From assembly GCF_038593855.1 (NCBI RefSeq), contig NZ_CP151996.1, positions 3,038,001 through 3,102,000 on the forward strand: DNA of 64,000 nt. Direction: 5' to 3'. This stretch comes from Lysinibacillus sp. FSL M8-0337. Its GTDB lineage: Bacteria; Bacillota; Bacilli; Bacillales_A; Planococcaceae. Below the pieces are notes generated by a model that was not told where the DNA came from, made no database searches, and saw only the letters and a list, made by a program, of their open reading frames with translations. Positions 45,887-55,143 of the stretch are shown here, piece after piece (the first letter of the stretch is position 1; every line of letters begins with the position of its first letter). A program made the translations under genes and the position numbers.

Positions 45887-47032
45887 TTATTTTGCCAATC
45901 TTTTCACAATCGTAGCTGTTTTTTCTGCTGCTTGACGTACATTTTCTTCAGTGAGTCCTTGGCCAAAGCTAAAGCGAATAGAGTTTCGCAACTCATCTGC
46001 CCCTTTTCCATACATCGCTACTAACACATGTGAAGGATCAATTGTACCTGCTGTGCAGGCAGAGCCACTGGATGCGTAAATACCAGCCATATCTAGGTTC
46101 ACTAAAAATGACTCTACCTCCATATTAGCAAAACTAATATTTAAAACGTGCGGCAGAACATTTTGTAGATCACCATTGACATGAAATGCTAACTTTTCAT
46201 GTGAAAAAACATCCAACATAATTTGTTTAAAGCGATTGTACAGTGCTCGCTTACCTTCGCGCAACTCACTTGCATTTTGAGCAGCTGTAGCAAAGCCAAT
46301 AGCAGCAGGAATATTTTCCGTCCCTGCACGACGTTTTTTCTCTTGTGAACCGCCAAATGCATAGCTTGCAAGTGGTGTACCTGTCTTTTGATAAAGGAAA
46401 CCAATTCCTTTTGGTCCATTAATTTTGTGCGCAGAGACACTTAATAAATCAACCTGCAAAGCAGCTACATCAATGTTTTCTAAGCCGTAAGCCTGTACGG
46501 CATCCGTATGGAATGTCGCTTTATGTTCCCGTAACAACTCACCAATTTCAGCAATTGGTTGAATTGTACCTACCTCATTATTCCCGTACATAATAGTTAC
46601 TAAAATTGTATCTTCACGTAGCGCTTGTCGTACCGCTTCTACAGTTATACGCCCGTTGATATCTACTGGTAAATAGGTCACTTCAAAGCCATCTTTCTCC
46701 AACTTTTCACAAGTATGTAACACCGCATGATGCTCAATCTGAGTTGTAATAATATGCTTACCTTCATGAGCACGAGCATTAGCCGTGCCAATAATTGCCG
46801 TATTATCCGCTTCCGTACCACCACTTGTTAAAATAATTTCTCCGGGCTTTGCTCCAATGGATTGTGCCAATATATCACGTGCCTGATCTAAATATTTTCG
46901 CGCCTCACGCCCAGCGCCGTGAATACTCGATGCATTGCCATATACATCACGCATCGCTATAGTCATGGCGTCTATTACCTTGTCATTCATCGGAGATGTA
47001 GCCGCATGATCAAGATAGATATTTGCATTCAT
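45887..47032 (-). CDS. yrvO: cysteine desulfurase (YrvO, NifS/IscS type)
   Basis: A PLP enzyme supplying sulfur to MnmA. The 381-residue product starts MNANIYLDHAATSPM, with SGGTEADNTAI, TQIEHHAVLHTCEKL, FHTDAVQAYG, the PLP lysine in SVSAHKINGPKGIGF and the catalytic Cys in GSACTAG. The ATG at 47032 follows AAAGGAG; the longer open frame to 47143 lies in a structured leader and is not used. Order cymR-yrvO-mnmA is as in B. subtilis. Confidence 0.95.
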   Translation of the reverse strand: MNANIYLDHAATSPMNDKVIDAMTIAMRDVYGNASSIHGAGREARKYLDQARDILAQSIGAKPGEIILTSGGTEADNTAIIGTANARAHEGKHIITTQIEHHAVLHTCEKLEKDGFEVTYLPVDINGRITVEAVRQALREDTILVTIMYGNNEVGTIQPIAEIGELLREHKATFHTDAVQAYGLENIDVAALQVDLLSVSAHKINGPKGIGFLYQKTGTPLASYAFGGSQEKKRRAGTENIPAAIGFATAAQNASELREGKRALYNRFKQIMLDVFSHEKLAFHVNGDLQNVLPHVLNISFANMEVESFLVNLDMAGIYASSGSACTAGTIDPSHVLVAMYGKGADELRNSIRFSFGQGLTEENVRQAAEKTATIVKRLAK

Positions 47033-47049
47033 GTTGAAAACTCCTTTAT

Positions 47050-47174
47050 CCAAAAACACTAAAGTACTGTCTTTTCCCAAGTGGCGAAAACGCTGCATGT
47101 TAAAGAGTCCAACTTTGCACAACATGCAGAGTGGCGAAAACATGGCAGCATATAAACCGTTGGAGTGCTTTAGT
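47050..47174 (-). other. structured region between cymR and yrvO with 12-base direct repeats
   Basis: On the minus strand an outer stem ACTAAAGCACT/AGTACTTTAGT encloses an inner hairpin CTGCATGTT/AACATGCAG (47129-47121 and 47101-47093). GTTTTCGCCACT occurs twice, at 47141-47130 and 47091-47080, exactly 50 bases apart. A GTTTTTGG follows the outer stem. It may be a terminator or a leader regulating the desulfurase. Confidence 0.55.
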
Positions 47175-47183
47175 CTAATAATA

Positions 47184-47603
47184 TTAAATATAGAACATAT
47201 AGCCGTCTACGACATTTTCCTCTGTATACTGTGCTAAATCTTCAATTGTCGTTGTATCTAACACATTTTTTACAGCATCACGAATTCGTAGCCATAGCTC
47301 TCGTTGAGGTGCTTCCTCATTTTCAATACCTTCTACAGGCTGGATTGGCCCTTCTAATACACTGATAACGTTTGCTGCTGAAATCTCACTAGGTGGATTC
47401 GCCAGCATATAACCGCCGTACGCTCCACGTACACTTTTTACCAATCCTGAATTACGTAATGGAGACACAAGTTGCTCTAGGTACGCTTCAGAAAGCTCTT
47501 TTTCAGCAGCAATCTTACGAAGCGGAATTGGACCTTCTCCATAATGTTTTGCCAATTCAATCATAATCGTGAGACCGTAACGGCCCTTTGTAGAAATTTT
47601 CAT
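47184..47603 (-). CDS. cymR: Rrf2-family cysteine metabolism repressor CymR
   Basis: CymR with CysK represses cysteine synthesis and sulfur uptake genes in Bacilli. The 139-residue product begins MKISTKGRYGLTIMIELAKHYGEGPIPL, has the winged helix AAEKELSEAYLEQLVSPLRNSGLVKSVRGAYGGYML, and lacks the three Fe-S cysteines of IscR. Start ATG at 47603 behind GAGGGTGA. Divergent from rarA. It is a candidate regulator of the met/monooxygenase block at 24-30 kb. Confidence 0.94.
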   Translation of the reverse strand: MKISTKGRYGLTIMIELAKHYGEGPIPLRKIAAEKELSEAYLEQLVSPLRNSGLVKSVRGAYGGYMLANPPSEISAANVISVLEGPIQPVEGIENEEAPQRELWLRIRDAVKNVLDTTTIEDLAQYTEENVVDGYMFYI

Positions 47604-47738
47604 TTTATCACCCTCAATTAGTCTAGTCAAAATACTACCAACAGTATATCATAATCTCCTCTTGAAGAACTCGGAAATACTCTTAGAAGGTTATGATATA
47701 CTATAATTTAGAACAAACGTACGAAAGGGGATAATGTT

Positions 47739-49019
47739 TTGCATAACGAACCACTCGCTTATCGGATGCGTCCTTTAACGCTTGATGAAATCGTTGGTCA
47801 ACAAGATTTTGTCGGTCCTGATACGGCTTTATATAAAATGATTGAAAATGGACATGTTCCTTCTATGCTACTGTACGGTGAGCCAGGTATAGGTAAGACA
47901 TCGATAGCCAATGCCATCGCAGGTAGCTCAAAACTCCCTTTTTTTGCACTAAATGCAACACGCGCTGGCAAAAAGGACGTTGAAGATATTGTACAAGAAG
48001 CGAGAATTTCAGGAAAAGTCTTATTGTTTTTAGATGAGATTCACCGCTTCAATAAATTACAGCAGGATACCTTATTACCACATGTAGAAAATGGCTCTAT
48101 CGTTTTAATTGGGGCTACAACAGAAAACCCCTATCATGATGTTAACCCAGCCATTCGTTCGCGTTGCGGTGAAATTCATCAGTTAAAAAAATTAACTACA
48201 GCTAATTTAGTAGAACTTATTCAAAAAGCACTTGCTGATGACAAACGTGGACTAGGGAAATATCATTTTGTACTGACAGCAACTCAAATCGAGCAAATCG
48301 CCACTGCAGCTCACGGAGATGCACGCAAGGCATTAACTTTGCTAGAGTCGCTTTATTATGCAAGTGATGAAGTGAATGGACAAACGATTGCTTCTGACCA
48401 TATTTTAGAACATTTGATTGGTCGAATTGGTGTCTACGGAGATAAGAATGGTTCACACTTCTATAACTTGCTCTCGGCATTACAAAAATCCGTCCGTGGT
48501 AGTGATACGAATGCAGCATTGTATTATTTAGCACATTTACTTGAAACAGGTGATTTAGTTGCCGTAAATCGCCGACTCCTTGTTATGGCGTATGAAGATA
48601 TTGGTCTTGCTAACCCACAGGTTGGTGCACATATGCTTGCAGCTGTTCAGGCGGCAGAGCGTCTAGGGCTACCCGAAGCACGGATCCCACTTGCTAGTGC
48701 TGTTATTGAAATGTGCCTTGCATCAAAATCAAATTCAGCGATTTCCGCAATAGATGCTGCAATTGCAAGCATCCATGCAGGTAAAACAGGAGAGATTCCG
48801 CTGCATTTACGCGATACACATTATGAAGGTGCCAAAGACTTAGGGCATGTGGGCTACCAATATCCGCATAACAACCCTATTGGGACATTCGGCGGCTGGG
48901 TAGACCAGCAATATTTACCAGATGAACTTGTAGGGACAGAGTTTTATAAGCCCGTTATTGCAGGAGAGGAAAAACGGATGGCAAGTATATACAATAAACT
49001 TAAATCATTCCATAATTAG
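47739..49019 (+). CDS. rarA: replication-associated recombination protein RarA
   Basis: RarA (YrvN, MgsA) is a clamp-loader-like AAA+ ATPase acting at stalled forks. The 426-residue product has PLAYRMRPLTLDEIVGQQDFVGP, Walker A LLYGEPGIGKTS, Walker B LLFLDEIHRFNKLQQD, sensor 1 IGATTENPYHDVNPAIRSRC and a C-terminal tetramerisation part ending YQYPHNNPIGTFGGWVDQQYLPDELVG. Start is TTG at 47739 behind AAAGGGG. Confidence 0.96.
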   Translation: MHNEPLAYRMRPLTLDEIVGQQDFVGPDTALYKMIENGHVPSMLLYGEPGIGKTSIANAIAGSSKLPFFALNATRAGKKDVEDIVQEARISGKVLLFLDEIHRFNKLQQDTLLPHVENGSIVLIGATTENPYHDVNPAIRSRCGEIHQLKKLTTANLVELIQKALADDKRGLGKYHFVLTATQIEQIATAAHGDARKALTLLESLYYASDEVNGQTIASDHILEHLIGRIGVYGDKNGSHFYNLLSALQKSVRGSDTNAALYYLAHLLETGDLVAVNRRLLVMAYEDIGLANPQVGAHMLAAVQAAERLGLPEARIPLASAVIEMCLASKSNSAISAIDAAIASIHAGKTGEIPLHLRDTHYEGAKDLGHVGYQYPHNNPIGTFGGWVDQQYLPDELVGTEFYKPVIAGEEKRMASIYNKLKSFHN

Positions 49020-49039
49020 TGCCAGGCACTCAAACAATT
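49019..49039 (+). repeat. dispersed REP-like 21-mer, copy 2
   Basis: GTGCCAGGCAC followed by TCAAACAATT. It matches 20 of 21 positions of the minus-strand copy at 30171-30191. The first eleven bases are a perfect odd palindrome. It begins on the last base of the rarA stop codon. Confidence 0.6.
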
Positions 49040-49102
49040 ATGAAAATTTGCGGAAGCCATACCTGCAAGACTCAAAGCAGTCATCGGCCACTCAAAAAAG
49101 AA

Positions 49103-49143
49103 AAACTGTAGACAACAGGACATTCTTTGTTTGTCTACAGTTT
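49103..49143. terminator. bidirectional terminator after rarA
   Basis: AAACTGTAGACAA and TTGTCTACAGTTT form a 13-bp perfect stem over a 15-base loop, with an A-rich left flank. Confidence 0.7.
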
Positions 49144-49184
49144 GCCTGTCAGGCTTCTTCCTAAACATCTCGACAATATTAAAA

Positions 49185-49214
49185 ACCATTGTCGTTTTAA
49201 AGCTCGACAATGGT
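49185..49214 (-). terminator. terminator after the 185-residue gene
   Basis: ACCATTGTCG and CGACAATGGT pair exactly around a ten-base loop; AAAAA on the left is the U-run for the minus strand. Confidence 0.75.
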
Positions 49215-49238
49215 AGATACTTATTTCTTATATATTTT

Positions 49239-49796
49239 TTAAGCTATTTCTTTCTCCACAAACAATTTAAAGCGTTGTAAACACTGTTTAGCTTCACCTT
49301 GTTGAGCAAGCACTTCATCTCTTAAAGCAGATACTTTCTCATGATCTTCTACGACATCCCCATACAATGCAAAAATCGCCGTTAAAAACTCTTCATTCTC
49401 TTCCTGTTCAATGCTCGGTAAAGAATAGGCCGCGATCGTTAATAAACTTTCTACTTTTTCTGGCGTTTTTTGTAGCTCATTGGACGCATAAAAAATGGAT
49501 GCAGCTAAGAAATAACATAACTTTGCGCTGCAATCTATAAACAAATGCCAATATGTATTGGCTTTCGGAAGTTCTCCTGCTCTTGCTCCTAAGTATTCCT
49601 TATAAAACGTAGTAACCTGTGTATATAAAGGCGTTAAAGATCGCATAGCCTTTGTGTAATTATTAGACGTATCCAAATAGTCAAATACAATACTATTCAT
49701 TTTTTCTTGAAGCTTTACAATATCTAAGTGATCACGAATTACTTGTATTTCCATTTTCCACTCTCCCATGTTCTCATTTGTTTTGGCAAACGCCAT
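49239..49796 (-). CDS. 185-residue protein of unknown function
   Basis: A soluble, mostly helical protein of 185 residues. Segments such as VTTFYKEYLGARAGELPKAN, CSAKLCYFLAASIFYASNEL and EKVSALRDEVLAQQGEAKQ suggest a helical bundle. I cannot assign a family. The ATG at 49796 follows AAGGGGAG; an internal ATG at residue 15 also has a GGAGAG site and could be the true start. It stands alone, convergent with rarA. Confidence 0.7.
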   Translation of the reverse strand: MAFAKTNENMGEWKMEIQVIRDHLDIVKLQEKMNSIVFDYLDTSNNYTKAMRSLTPLYTQVTTFYKEYLGARAGELPKANTYWHLFIDCSAKLCYFLAASIFYASNELQKTPEKVESLLTIAAYSLPSIEQEENEEFLTAIFALYGDVVEDHEKVSALRDEVLAQQGEAKQCLQRFKLFVEKEIA

Positions 49797-49974
49797 TTCT
49801 ACTCCCCTTAAGCAGATTTGAACATTCCAAACAAAGCGACCTTTTGTATATATATATTGGAATTATTCAAATTATAGCAATAAACCAAAAGAAGAAGTGA
49901 GCTCATGAAAAAAATAAGGCAATTTCGTGAATTGTTAGCATTTTGTGTACGTAAGATTAATTATTTTGGTAAAA

Positions 49975-50448
49975 TTAAACTCTTTGTAAATAGTAGTCAA
50001 ACAAAAATTGTTCTTTTTCTCGATCAATTATTTCGATAATGCAACCATTGGCATATTTTTTAATTCTTTGTTTCGGACTATAAAAATACACATTATTTGT
50101 AATTAACCATTGGCTTAACGTCAGCTCCGTTGCTGGTTGCTGTTCTGTTAAAATCCTTTTGTGGCGAAGTATATCCGCCATTTTGTAAAAACCATCTGAT
50201 AATTCATAAGCAGATACATCAAAATTAAAAACAGGTGTCACAACCTGTCCAACATCATAAATATGTATCGTCTTGTTCGCCTCATCAATCGCTAATTCCA
50301 CTGTGCTAATTTCATCGAATAGATTTAAGCCTCTATATTCCATTTGATAAATTTGCTCCATTATTAATGAATGCCCCCTCTTTTTTAACAGCCCTATTGT
50401 ATCATAGAAAAAGCGAGCGTCAGCTGCATAAATAACATAAGGAAGCAT
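49975..50448 (-). CDS. 157-residue protein of unknown function
   Basis: Begins MLPYVIYAADARFFYDTIGLL; alternating strands and helices, no membrane segment, tyrosine and phenylalanine rich (for example NNVYFYSPKQRIKKYANG and EKEQFLFDYYLQRV). AGGAGAAATGACGTAAA precedes the ATG. I do not recognise the family. It is flanked by a structured intergenic element upstream. Confidence 0.7.
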   Translation of the reverse strand: MLPYVIYAADARFFYDTIGLLKKRGHSLIMEQIYQMEYRGLNLFDEISTVELAIDEANKTIHIYDVGQVVTPVFNFDVSAYELSDGFYKMADILRHKRILTEQQPATELTLSQWLITNNVYFYSPKQRIKKYANGCIIEIIDREKEQFLFDYYLQRV

Positions 50449-50490
50449 TTTACGTCATTTCTCCTACGGATAGTCATGCCGTAAAAGAAA

Positions 50491-50593
50491 AGAATCTGCA
50501 AGCCATTTAGGAAAAAGCTAGCCAAACTCGTATTCACAGCCACGCTGTGCCCATGTAAGCTCACTGTTCCTAATGGAAAACTTTACAGATTCC
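50491..50593. repeat. 103-base structured inverted-repeat element
   Basis: The outer arms AGAATCTGCAAG...CCATTTAGGAA and TTCCTAATGG...CTTTACAGATTCC pair with an internal bulge. A small hairpin CACAGC/GCTGTG (50535-50549) lies in the middle. It is between tcdA and the 157-residue ORF and contains no gene. Confidence 0.5.
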
Positions 50594-50656
50594 TCTTCTA
50601 ATTGGCATTTTCTAAATGACCAAATTTATATAAACGACATGTTTCTAAAACACAGT

Positions 50657-51418
50657 TTATCCTTGCACGCGGGTAATTTTCACGTCTTCAACAATTTTAT
50701 TGACTACCCAACTTGCCGCGATTAAACCTGCAACAGAGGGTACAAACGCGTTCGAAGATGGTGGCATTTTTGCCTTGCGGATAGCTGCATCTGGTTTTCC
50801 CACATGCTCTACAACATCTGGACGTACGACAATCGGGCTTTCATCTGAGAATACAACGGTTACGCCTTTATGAATACCATCTTTTCGTAATTTTGTGCGA
50901 ATCACTTTTGCTAATGGGTCTGTATGTGTTTTGGAAATATCAGCAATTTTAAAGCGTGTAGGGTCCATTTTATTGGCGGCACCCATACTTGAAATAATAG
51001 GAATGTTACGCTTTAAGCATTCTTTCATAATGTGAATTTTATAAATTACCGTATCGCTCGCGTCGATAACATAATCAATTCCTTGTGCAAAAAAATGCTC
51101 ATACGTTTCTTCCGTGTAAAACATATGCATATCAATCACTTCACATTCTGGATTAATATCTGCAATTCGCTCTTTCATCACACCAGATTTAGATTTTCCT
51201 ACTGTTGAAAGATACGCTACTAATTGACGGTTAACATTTGTAATATCTACATTATCCTTATCAACTAAAATAATACGGCCAATACCACTTCTAGCACATG
51301 CCTCGGCAGCAAATGAGCCGACGCCACCTACACCTAAAATGGCTACGGTTGTATTTTTTAATTTTTCGAGTCCTTCAGTACCTATCGCGAGCTCGTTACG
51401 AGAAAATTGATGTAACAT
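50657..51418 (-). CDS. tcdA: tRNA threonylcarbamoyladenosine dehydratase TcdA
   Basis: TcdA (YrvM) cyclises t6A37 to ct6A in an ATP-dependent E1-like reaction. The 253-residue product begins MLHQFSRNELAIG, has AILGVGGVGSFAAEACARSGIG, DKDNVDITNVNRQLVA and DYVIDASDTVIYKIHIM, and ends with the PSSNAFVPSVAGLIAASWVV region. Start ATG at 51418 behind GGAGAG; frame open to 51433. In B. subtilis yrvM is next to 6S-1 RNA and aspS; here an 11-kb block separates them. Confidence 0.95.
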   Translation of the reverse strand: MLHQFSRNELAIGTEGLEKLKNTTVAILGVGGVGSFAAEACARSGIGRIILVDKDNVDITNVNRQLVAYLSTVGKSKSGVMKERIADINPECEVIDMHMFYTEETYEHFFAQGIDYVIDASDTVIYKIHIMKECLKRNIPIISSMGAANKMDPTRFKIADISKTHTDPLAKVIRTKLRKDGIHKGVTVVFSDESPIVVRPDVVEHVGKPDAAIRKAKMPPSSNAFVPSVAGLIAASWVVNKIVEDVKITRVQG

Positions 51419-51602
51419 CCTTACACTCTCCATCTATCGAATTTTTATTAGTAAACCTAGTTATATACTAAGATAAAATCAAACCTATATTACATTTTAT
51501 CATGATATTGTTCAAGTGGAAATTGTCAAAAGTATTATGCTGTCGTATAGCTAAAAATAAAAATTCGCATAGACATCTAAAGAGCATAGTAATTTCGCCG
51601 AT

Positions 51603-52586
51603 TTAGTCAACACCCCATGTGGCATAGTTAGCCTGAAATGCTTCAATAAATGACCTATCCAATGGAACGTGCGCCATTTTAAACGCTCCTACTACAGCTC
51701 CTCCAATCGGCTCTAAAACAGGTAAAATAAAGTGCAGTGGCATCTGCTCATCTAACGCTAATTGTTCAAGCTGTGGCACAAGCATCGCGTTATTTGCAAA
51801 TACACCTCCCGCTAAAACTACTGGCACATTGTCTTGCTTCCAGGACATATTAACATAGCAAGTTTTGATCGCCTTATAATACTTCACACAAGCCCCTCGC
51901 ATAATGTGATTGGCTACAGTATCTCCTTTTTCTGCCGCTTGAAAAACATATTTACCAAGTGGAGCAATCACAGTTCTTGGATGTGCAACTCCATAAATAC
52001 GTTCTATTAATTGTGGAACATGGTCTACAGTAAAATGTTGTAACACGACATCCGTCAAGGCTGTTGGTCTAGCTCGCTGGTCGTAGCTTTGAAAAACTGC
52101 CTTTAGCGTTTCAACTCCTAAATCATAACCGCTACCCTCATCATCAAAAAGGTATCCCCAGCCACCGACACGATTGCACGTGCCCTGATAGTTAAACCCC
52201 ATTGTAATTGCACCTGTCCCAGCAATTTGCACAATGCCCTCTTGTCCTAACGTTCCAGCATAGAGCGCAATTAAGGCATCATTTTCAATGATAACTGTCG
52301 TTGCCTTATGAACATATTGCCGAATAATCCGTTCTACTACACCTTCTGCTTGCTGTTCCTTCACCCCAGCCATACCAACAAAGCAGCTATGTAATGCAGA
52401 AAATAGTTGTGGCACTTGTTGCTGCAATTGCTGCAATAGTCCATGCAGCGTCGACTCAAAATGTTGCCCATCCATCGCAGTAGGATTACTACGTGACGTC
52501 ACTACTTTGCCATATAGATTGCCATGCGCATCACAAATCACGCCACAGGTTTTTGTACCGCCTCCATCTATTGCTAGTACGTACAT
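51603..52586 (-). CDS. N-acetylglucosamine kinase family protein (BadF/BcrA ATPase type)
   Basis: A 327-residue sugar kinase of the ASKHA fold (NagK/MurK group). Phosphate-1 motif LAIDGGGTKTCGVICD, then TTVIIENDALIALYAG, GIVQIAGTGAITMGFN, and GGWGYLFDDEGSGYDLGVETLKA, with adenosine motif VVLAGGVFANNAML. It is the last gene of the EII operon, and most likely phosphorylates GlcNAc (or MurNAc) set free inside the cell by the MupG-family hydrolase. Confidence 0.87.
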   Translation of the reverse strand: MYVLAIDGGGTKTCGVICDAHGNLYGKVVTSRSNPTAMDGQHFESTLHGLLQQLQQQVPQLFSALHSCFVGMAGVKEQQAEGVVERIIRQYVHKATTVIIENDALIALYAGTLGQEGIVQIAGTGAITMGFNYQGTCNRVGGWGYLFDDEGSGYDLGVETLKAVFQSYDQRARPTALTDVVLQHFTVDHVPQLIERIYGVAHPRTVIAPLGKYVFQAAEKGDTVANHIMRGACVKYYKAIKTCYVNMSWKQDNVPVVLAGGVFANNAMLVPQLEQLALDEQMPLHFILPVLEPIGGAVVGAFKMAHVPLDRSFIEAFQANYATWGVD

Positions 52587-52659
52587 TTCATTTACTCCTT
52601 TCGATATGAAAAAGGATTAAGCACAGTCTACTGTCGGCTTAATCCCCCTCCTGTTTCAA

Positions 52660-53742
52660 TTATTTTGTAAAGCCGAACGACGCCCAAGGTTGAATTTGAG
52701 ATAGTAAGAAGCGTTCTTCTTCCACAACATTTGCCACTACATTACTAGAGCCTGCATTGGGCATTGCTTTTAACACTACTTGTAGCTCACCTTTATAGCG
52801 CACATCCAAATTATTATCAATTGTTACATCACCTAACTGTAATGGGTGTGTATCATGAGCTGGAAAATCACCATTTTTATATTTCACGCGCGATTGGGTA
52901 CTTCGAATAACATAGTCCGATACATCGCCCCGATTAAAATGAGGCTCTTTAAATAACACCGCTTGTTCTAAAATAGTTGTTTCGGAAGATGGGACAATCT
53001 TTAGCTCTAGCTTATTGCGATTTAATTGGCCTAATGCGCTAAGTTCTTCCTTTGAAGCATACATATTGCCAATAATACAATCATCAATTAAGCCTGTATG
53101 CCATAAATCTTTCGCCTGCACAGTTATTGATAGATCGCGATGCTCTTCTAATGTCGGTAAACCATGCTCTGTTTTTTCCCAAGGACCATACACTGCATGT
53201 TGAGAAGAAATCATCGCCGCTGTTCGTATATGGTTTGCTTTAAAATTTTTCGATGTTGCTAAAAAATGCTGTCGTGATAGTCCCGTATAGCGTCTTGGAT
53301 AAAAGTTATGACAGCCTATAAGATGATTACGGTTTGGTTGATAGGATAAAATATTATCCACATATTTCGTGCCATTACTAATATTAAGCTCAATGTTTAA
53401 CTCACTATTATCCCATGACATCAATGCTTCCTCATGACCTGAAAATCCCATATCTAGGCGCAATGCCGCTAGATGATAGTGTTCTTTAAAATAAGCAATA
53501 TTTTTATACGTTAAGCCTAGATCTTCAAAAACTGCTGGTGCAATATCCGCTGAAATAGCAAAGCCTAGCTGTTTGGCAAAATAATTAATTTGCTGTAATT
53601 TACGCTTCACTTTGTCATCGTTTAAAGACAAAAGACATGTAAATATACGGTCAAAACCATTATCATGCGCTAGCTGCACATACTGTTGCATTTCTTCTAG
53701 CGTGCTATGCTGTGGGTATAGTGAAATTCCTAACCTTCTCAA
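52660..53742 (-). CDS. MupG family (DUF871) phospho-glycosidase
   Basis: A 360-residue protein of the DUF871 family: an N-terminal TIM barrel (LGISLYPQHSTLEEMQQYVQLAHDNGFDRIFTCLLS, ALRLDMGFSG, CHNFYPRRYTGLS) and a C-terminal cyclophilin-like domain (HTGLIDDCIIGN, RGDVSDYVIRSTQSR). Staphylococcus aureus MupG of this family hydrolyses MurNAc-6-phosphate-GlcNAc. Here it follows a lactose/chitobiose-type EIIC, so a phosphorylated amino-sugar disaccharide is the probable substrate. No murQ lies in the window. Confidence 0.88.
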   Translation of the reverse strand: MRRLGISLYPQHSTLEEMQQYVQLAHDNGFDRIFTCLLSLNDDKVKRKLQQINYFAKQLGFAISADIAPAVFEDLGLTYKNIAYFKEHYHLAALRLDMGFSGHEEALMSWDNSELNIELNISNGTKYVDNILSYQPNRNHLIGCHNFYPRRYTGLSRQHFLATSKNFKANHIRTAAMISSQHAVYGPWEKTEHGLPTLEEHRDLSITVQAKDLWHTGLIDDCIIGNMYASKEELSALGQLNRNKLELKIVPSSETTILEQAVLFKEPHFNRGDVSDYVIRSTQSRVKYKNGDFPAHDTHPLQLGDVTIDNNLDVRYKGELQVVLKAMPNAGSSNVVANVVEEERFLLSQIQPWASFGFTK

Positions 53743-53768
53743 ATGACAATACCTCCAATATTAAGCTA

Positions 53769-55097
53769 TTACACTTCAACTTTCGGAATCTCTGTTGCTT
53801 TTTCAGGCTGTAGTGCTTGTGTCTCTTCCTTTAGTTCATGCTTTTGTTCTTGTTTAGCAATGCGGTTAGCCATCGCTATAAATGGTAGGTAAATACAAAC
53901 TGACACGATTATAAGCACAAGACTTAAAACAGCTCCAGTCCACGATTGCGTTACTAAAAATCCGTTAATAATCGGCGGTGTTGTCCAAGGTGCTACAACC
54001 GTTGCCGCTGGAACCCAACCCCATTTTGTTACAAAAAATGCAATGGTTACGTTAACCATTGGCGTTAAAATAAACGGGATAAACAAAATAGGATTCAATA
54101 CAATTGGAAGACCAAATAGTAATGGCTCATTAATATTGAATAGGCCTGGTGCTGCTGATAATTTGCCAACGGTATTATATTGCTTATTCTTTCTTGCAAA
54201 AATAAAGATGGCGATAATCAGTGCAATGGTTGTACCCGATCCGCCCATATTGACAAACGCATCAAAGAATGGCTTATTAACGATATAAGGTGCAACATTT
54301 CCAGCCGAAATGGCATTGACATTTTCCTGAATCGCAGCTGAATTAATCGTTTGCATAAATGGCTCGATAATATTAGCACCATGGACACCTAACGTCCATA
54401 AGAATGCTGGGATAAAGGCTAAAATTAACGCCGCTACCCATGTATTTGTTAAGCCCATAAATGGCTCCTGAATCGTTGAATAAAACGAACCCACAATATC
54501 TGGAATACCAAAACCTGCCGTAATAATGGTACGCACAAATGCGAAAATCCCAATCGTTATAATGGCTGGCAGCAATGCTGCAAATGATTTCGATACAGCT
54601 GGTGGTACTCCATCAGGCATTTTAATTAGCAGCTTACGATTGCCTGCTAATCTACAAAATAGTTCGGTAGATAACAAGGCCACGATGATGGCGATAAATA
54701 TTCCGCCCGTACCTGTTGTTAATCCTGTTAAACCACCTTCACCAAACGTTCCAAATGTTAAATAACTAGATAGACTAATTACGCCAGCTGAAAGACCATC
54801 CTTGTTATACCCCTTCGCCAAGTTGTAAGCAATTGTAAAGGCAAGTAACAGCGACAAAATATTAAATGTAGCATTCCAAATGTTACCACCAAATTGTGTC
54901 CATGTTTCATGCTTCCAAATAGAATCAAGTGCATTCTGATAAAAATCAATTGGTAAATTATTAATTAGTACAGCCAACGAACCTACAATTGTCAATGGCA
55001 TAATCGTAATAAAACCGTCACGAATGGCAACTAAATGACGCTGGCTCCCAACTCTAGCAGCTACCGGCACAAATTTTTCTTCTAAAAATCGGAACAT
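53769..55097 (-). CDS. PTS lactose/cellobiose-family EIIC
   Basis: A 442-residue permease with about ten membrane helices: FVPVAARVGSQRHLVAIRDGFITIMPLTIVGSLAVLINNLP at the start, LWTLGVHGANIIEPFMQ, NMGGSGTTIALIIAIFIF and FNINEPLLFGLPIVLNPI, which are family hallmarks. The ATG at 55097 follows GGGAG; frame open to 55106. It follows EIIB and EIIA, all in the Lac family used for disaccharides such as cellobiose and chitobiose. Confidence 0.93.
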   Translation of the reverse strand: MFRFLEEKFVPVAARVGSQRHLVAIRDGFITIMPLTIVGSLAVLINNLPIDFYQNALDSIWKHETWTQFGGNIWNATFNILSLLLAFTIAYNLAKGYNKDGLSAGVISLSSYLTFGTFGEGGLTGLTTGTGGIFIAIIVALLSTELFCRLAGNRKLLIKMPDGVPPAVSKSFAALLPAIITIGIFAFVRTIITAGFGIPDIVGSFYSTIQEPFMGLTNTWVAALILAFIPAFLWTLGVHGANIIEPFMQTINSAAIQENVNAISAGNVAPYIVNKPFFDAFVNMGGSGTTIALIIAIFIFARKNKQYNTVGKLSAAPGLFNINEPLLFGLPIVLNPILFIPFILTPMVNVTIAFFVTKWGWVPAATVVAPWTTPPIINGFLVTQSWTGAVLSLVLIIVSVCIYLPFIAMANRIAKQEQKHELKEETQALQPEKATEIPKVEV

Positions 55098-55143
55098 TCC
55101 ACACACTCCCTTTGCTTTTTATTGTGACATCAAATACTTGATG

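Noticed and set aside
49905..50039. 44-residue plus-strand ORF (starts MKKIRQFRELL)
   Set aside because: The ribosome site is weak, it runs 65 bases into the opposite-strand 157-residue gene, and there is no terminator or recognised family. It could be real but support is too thin.
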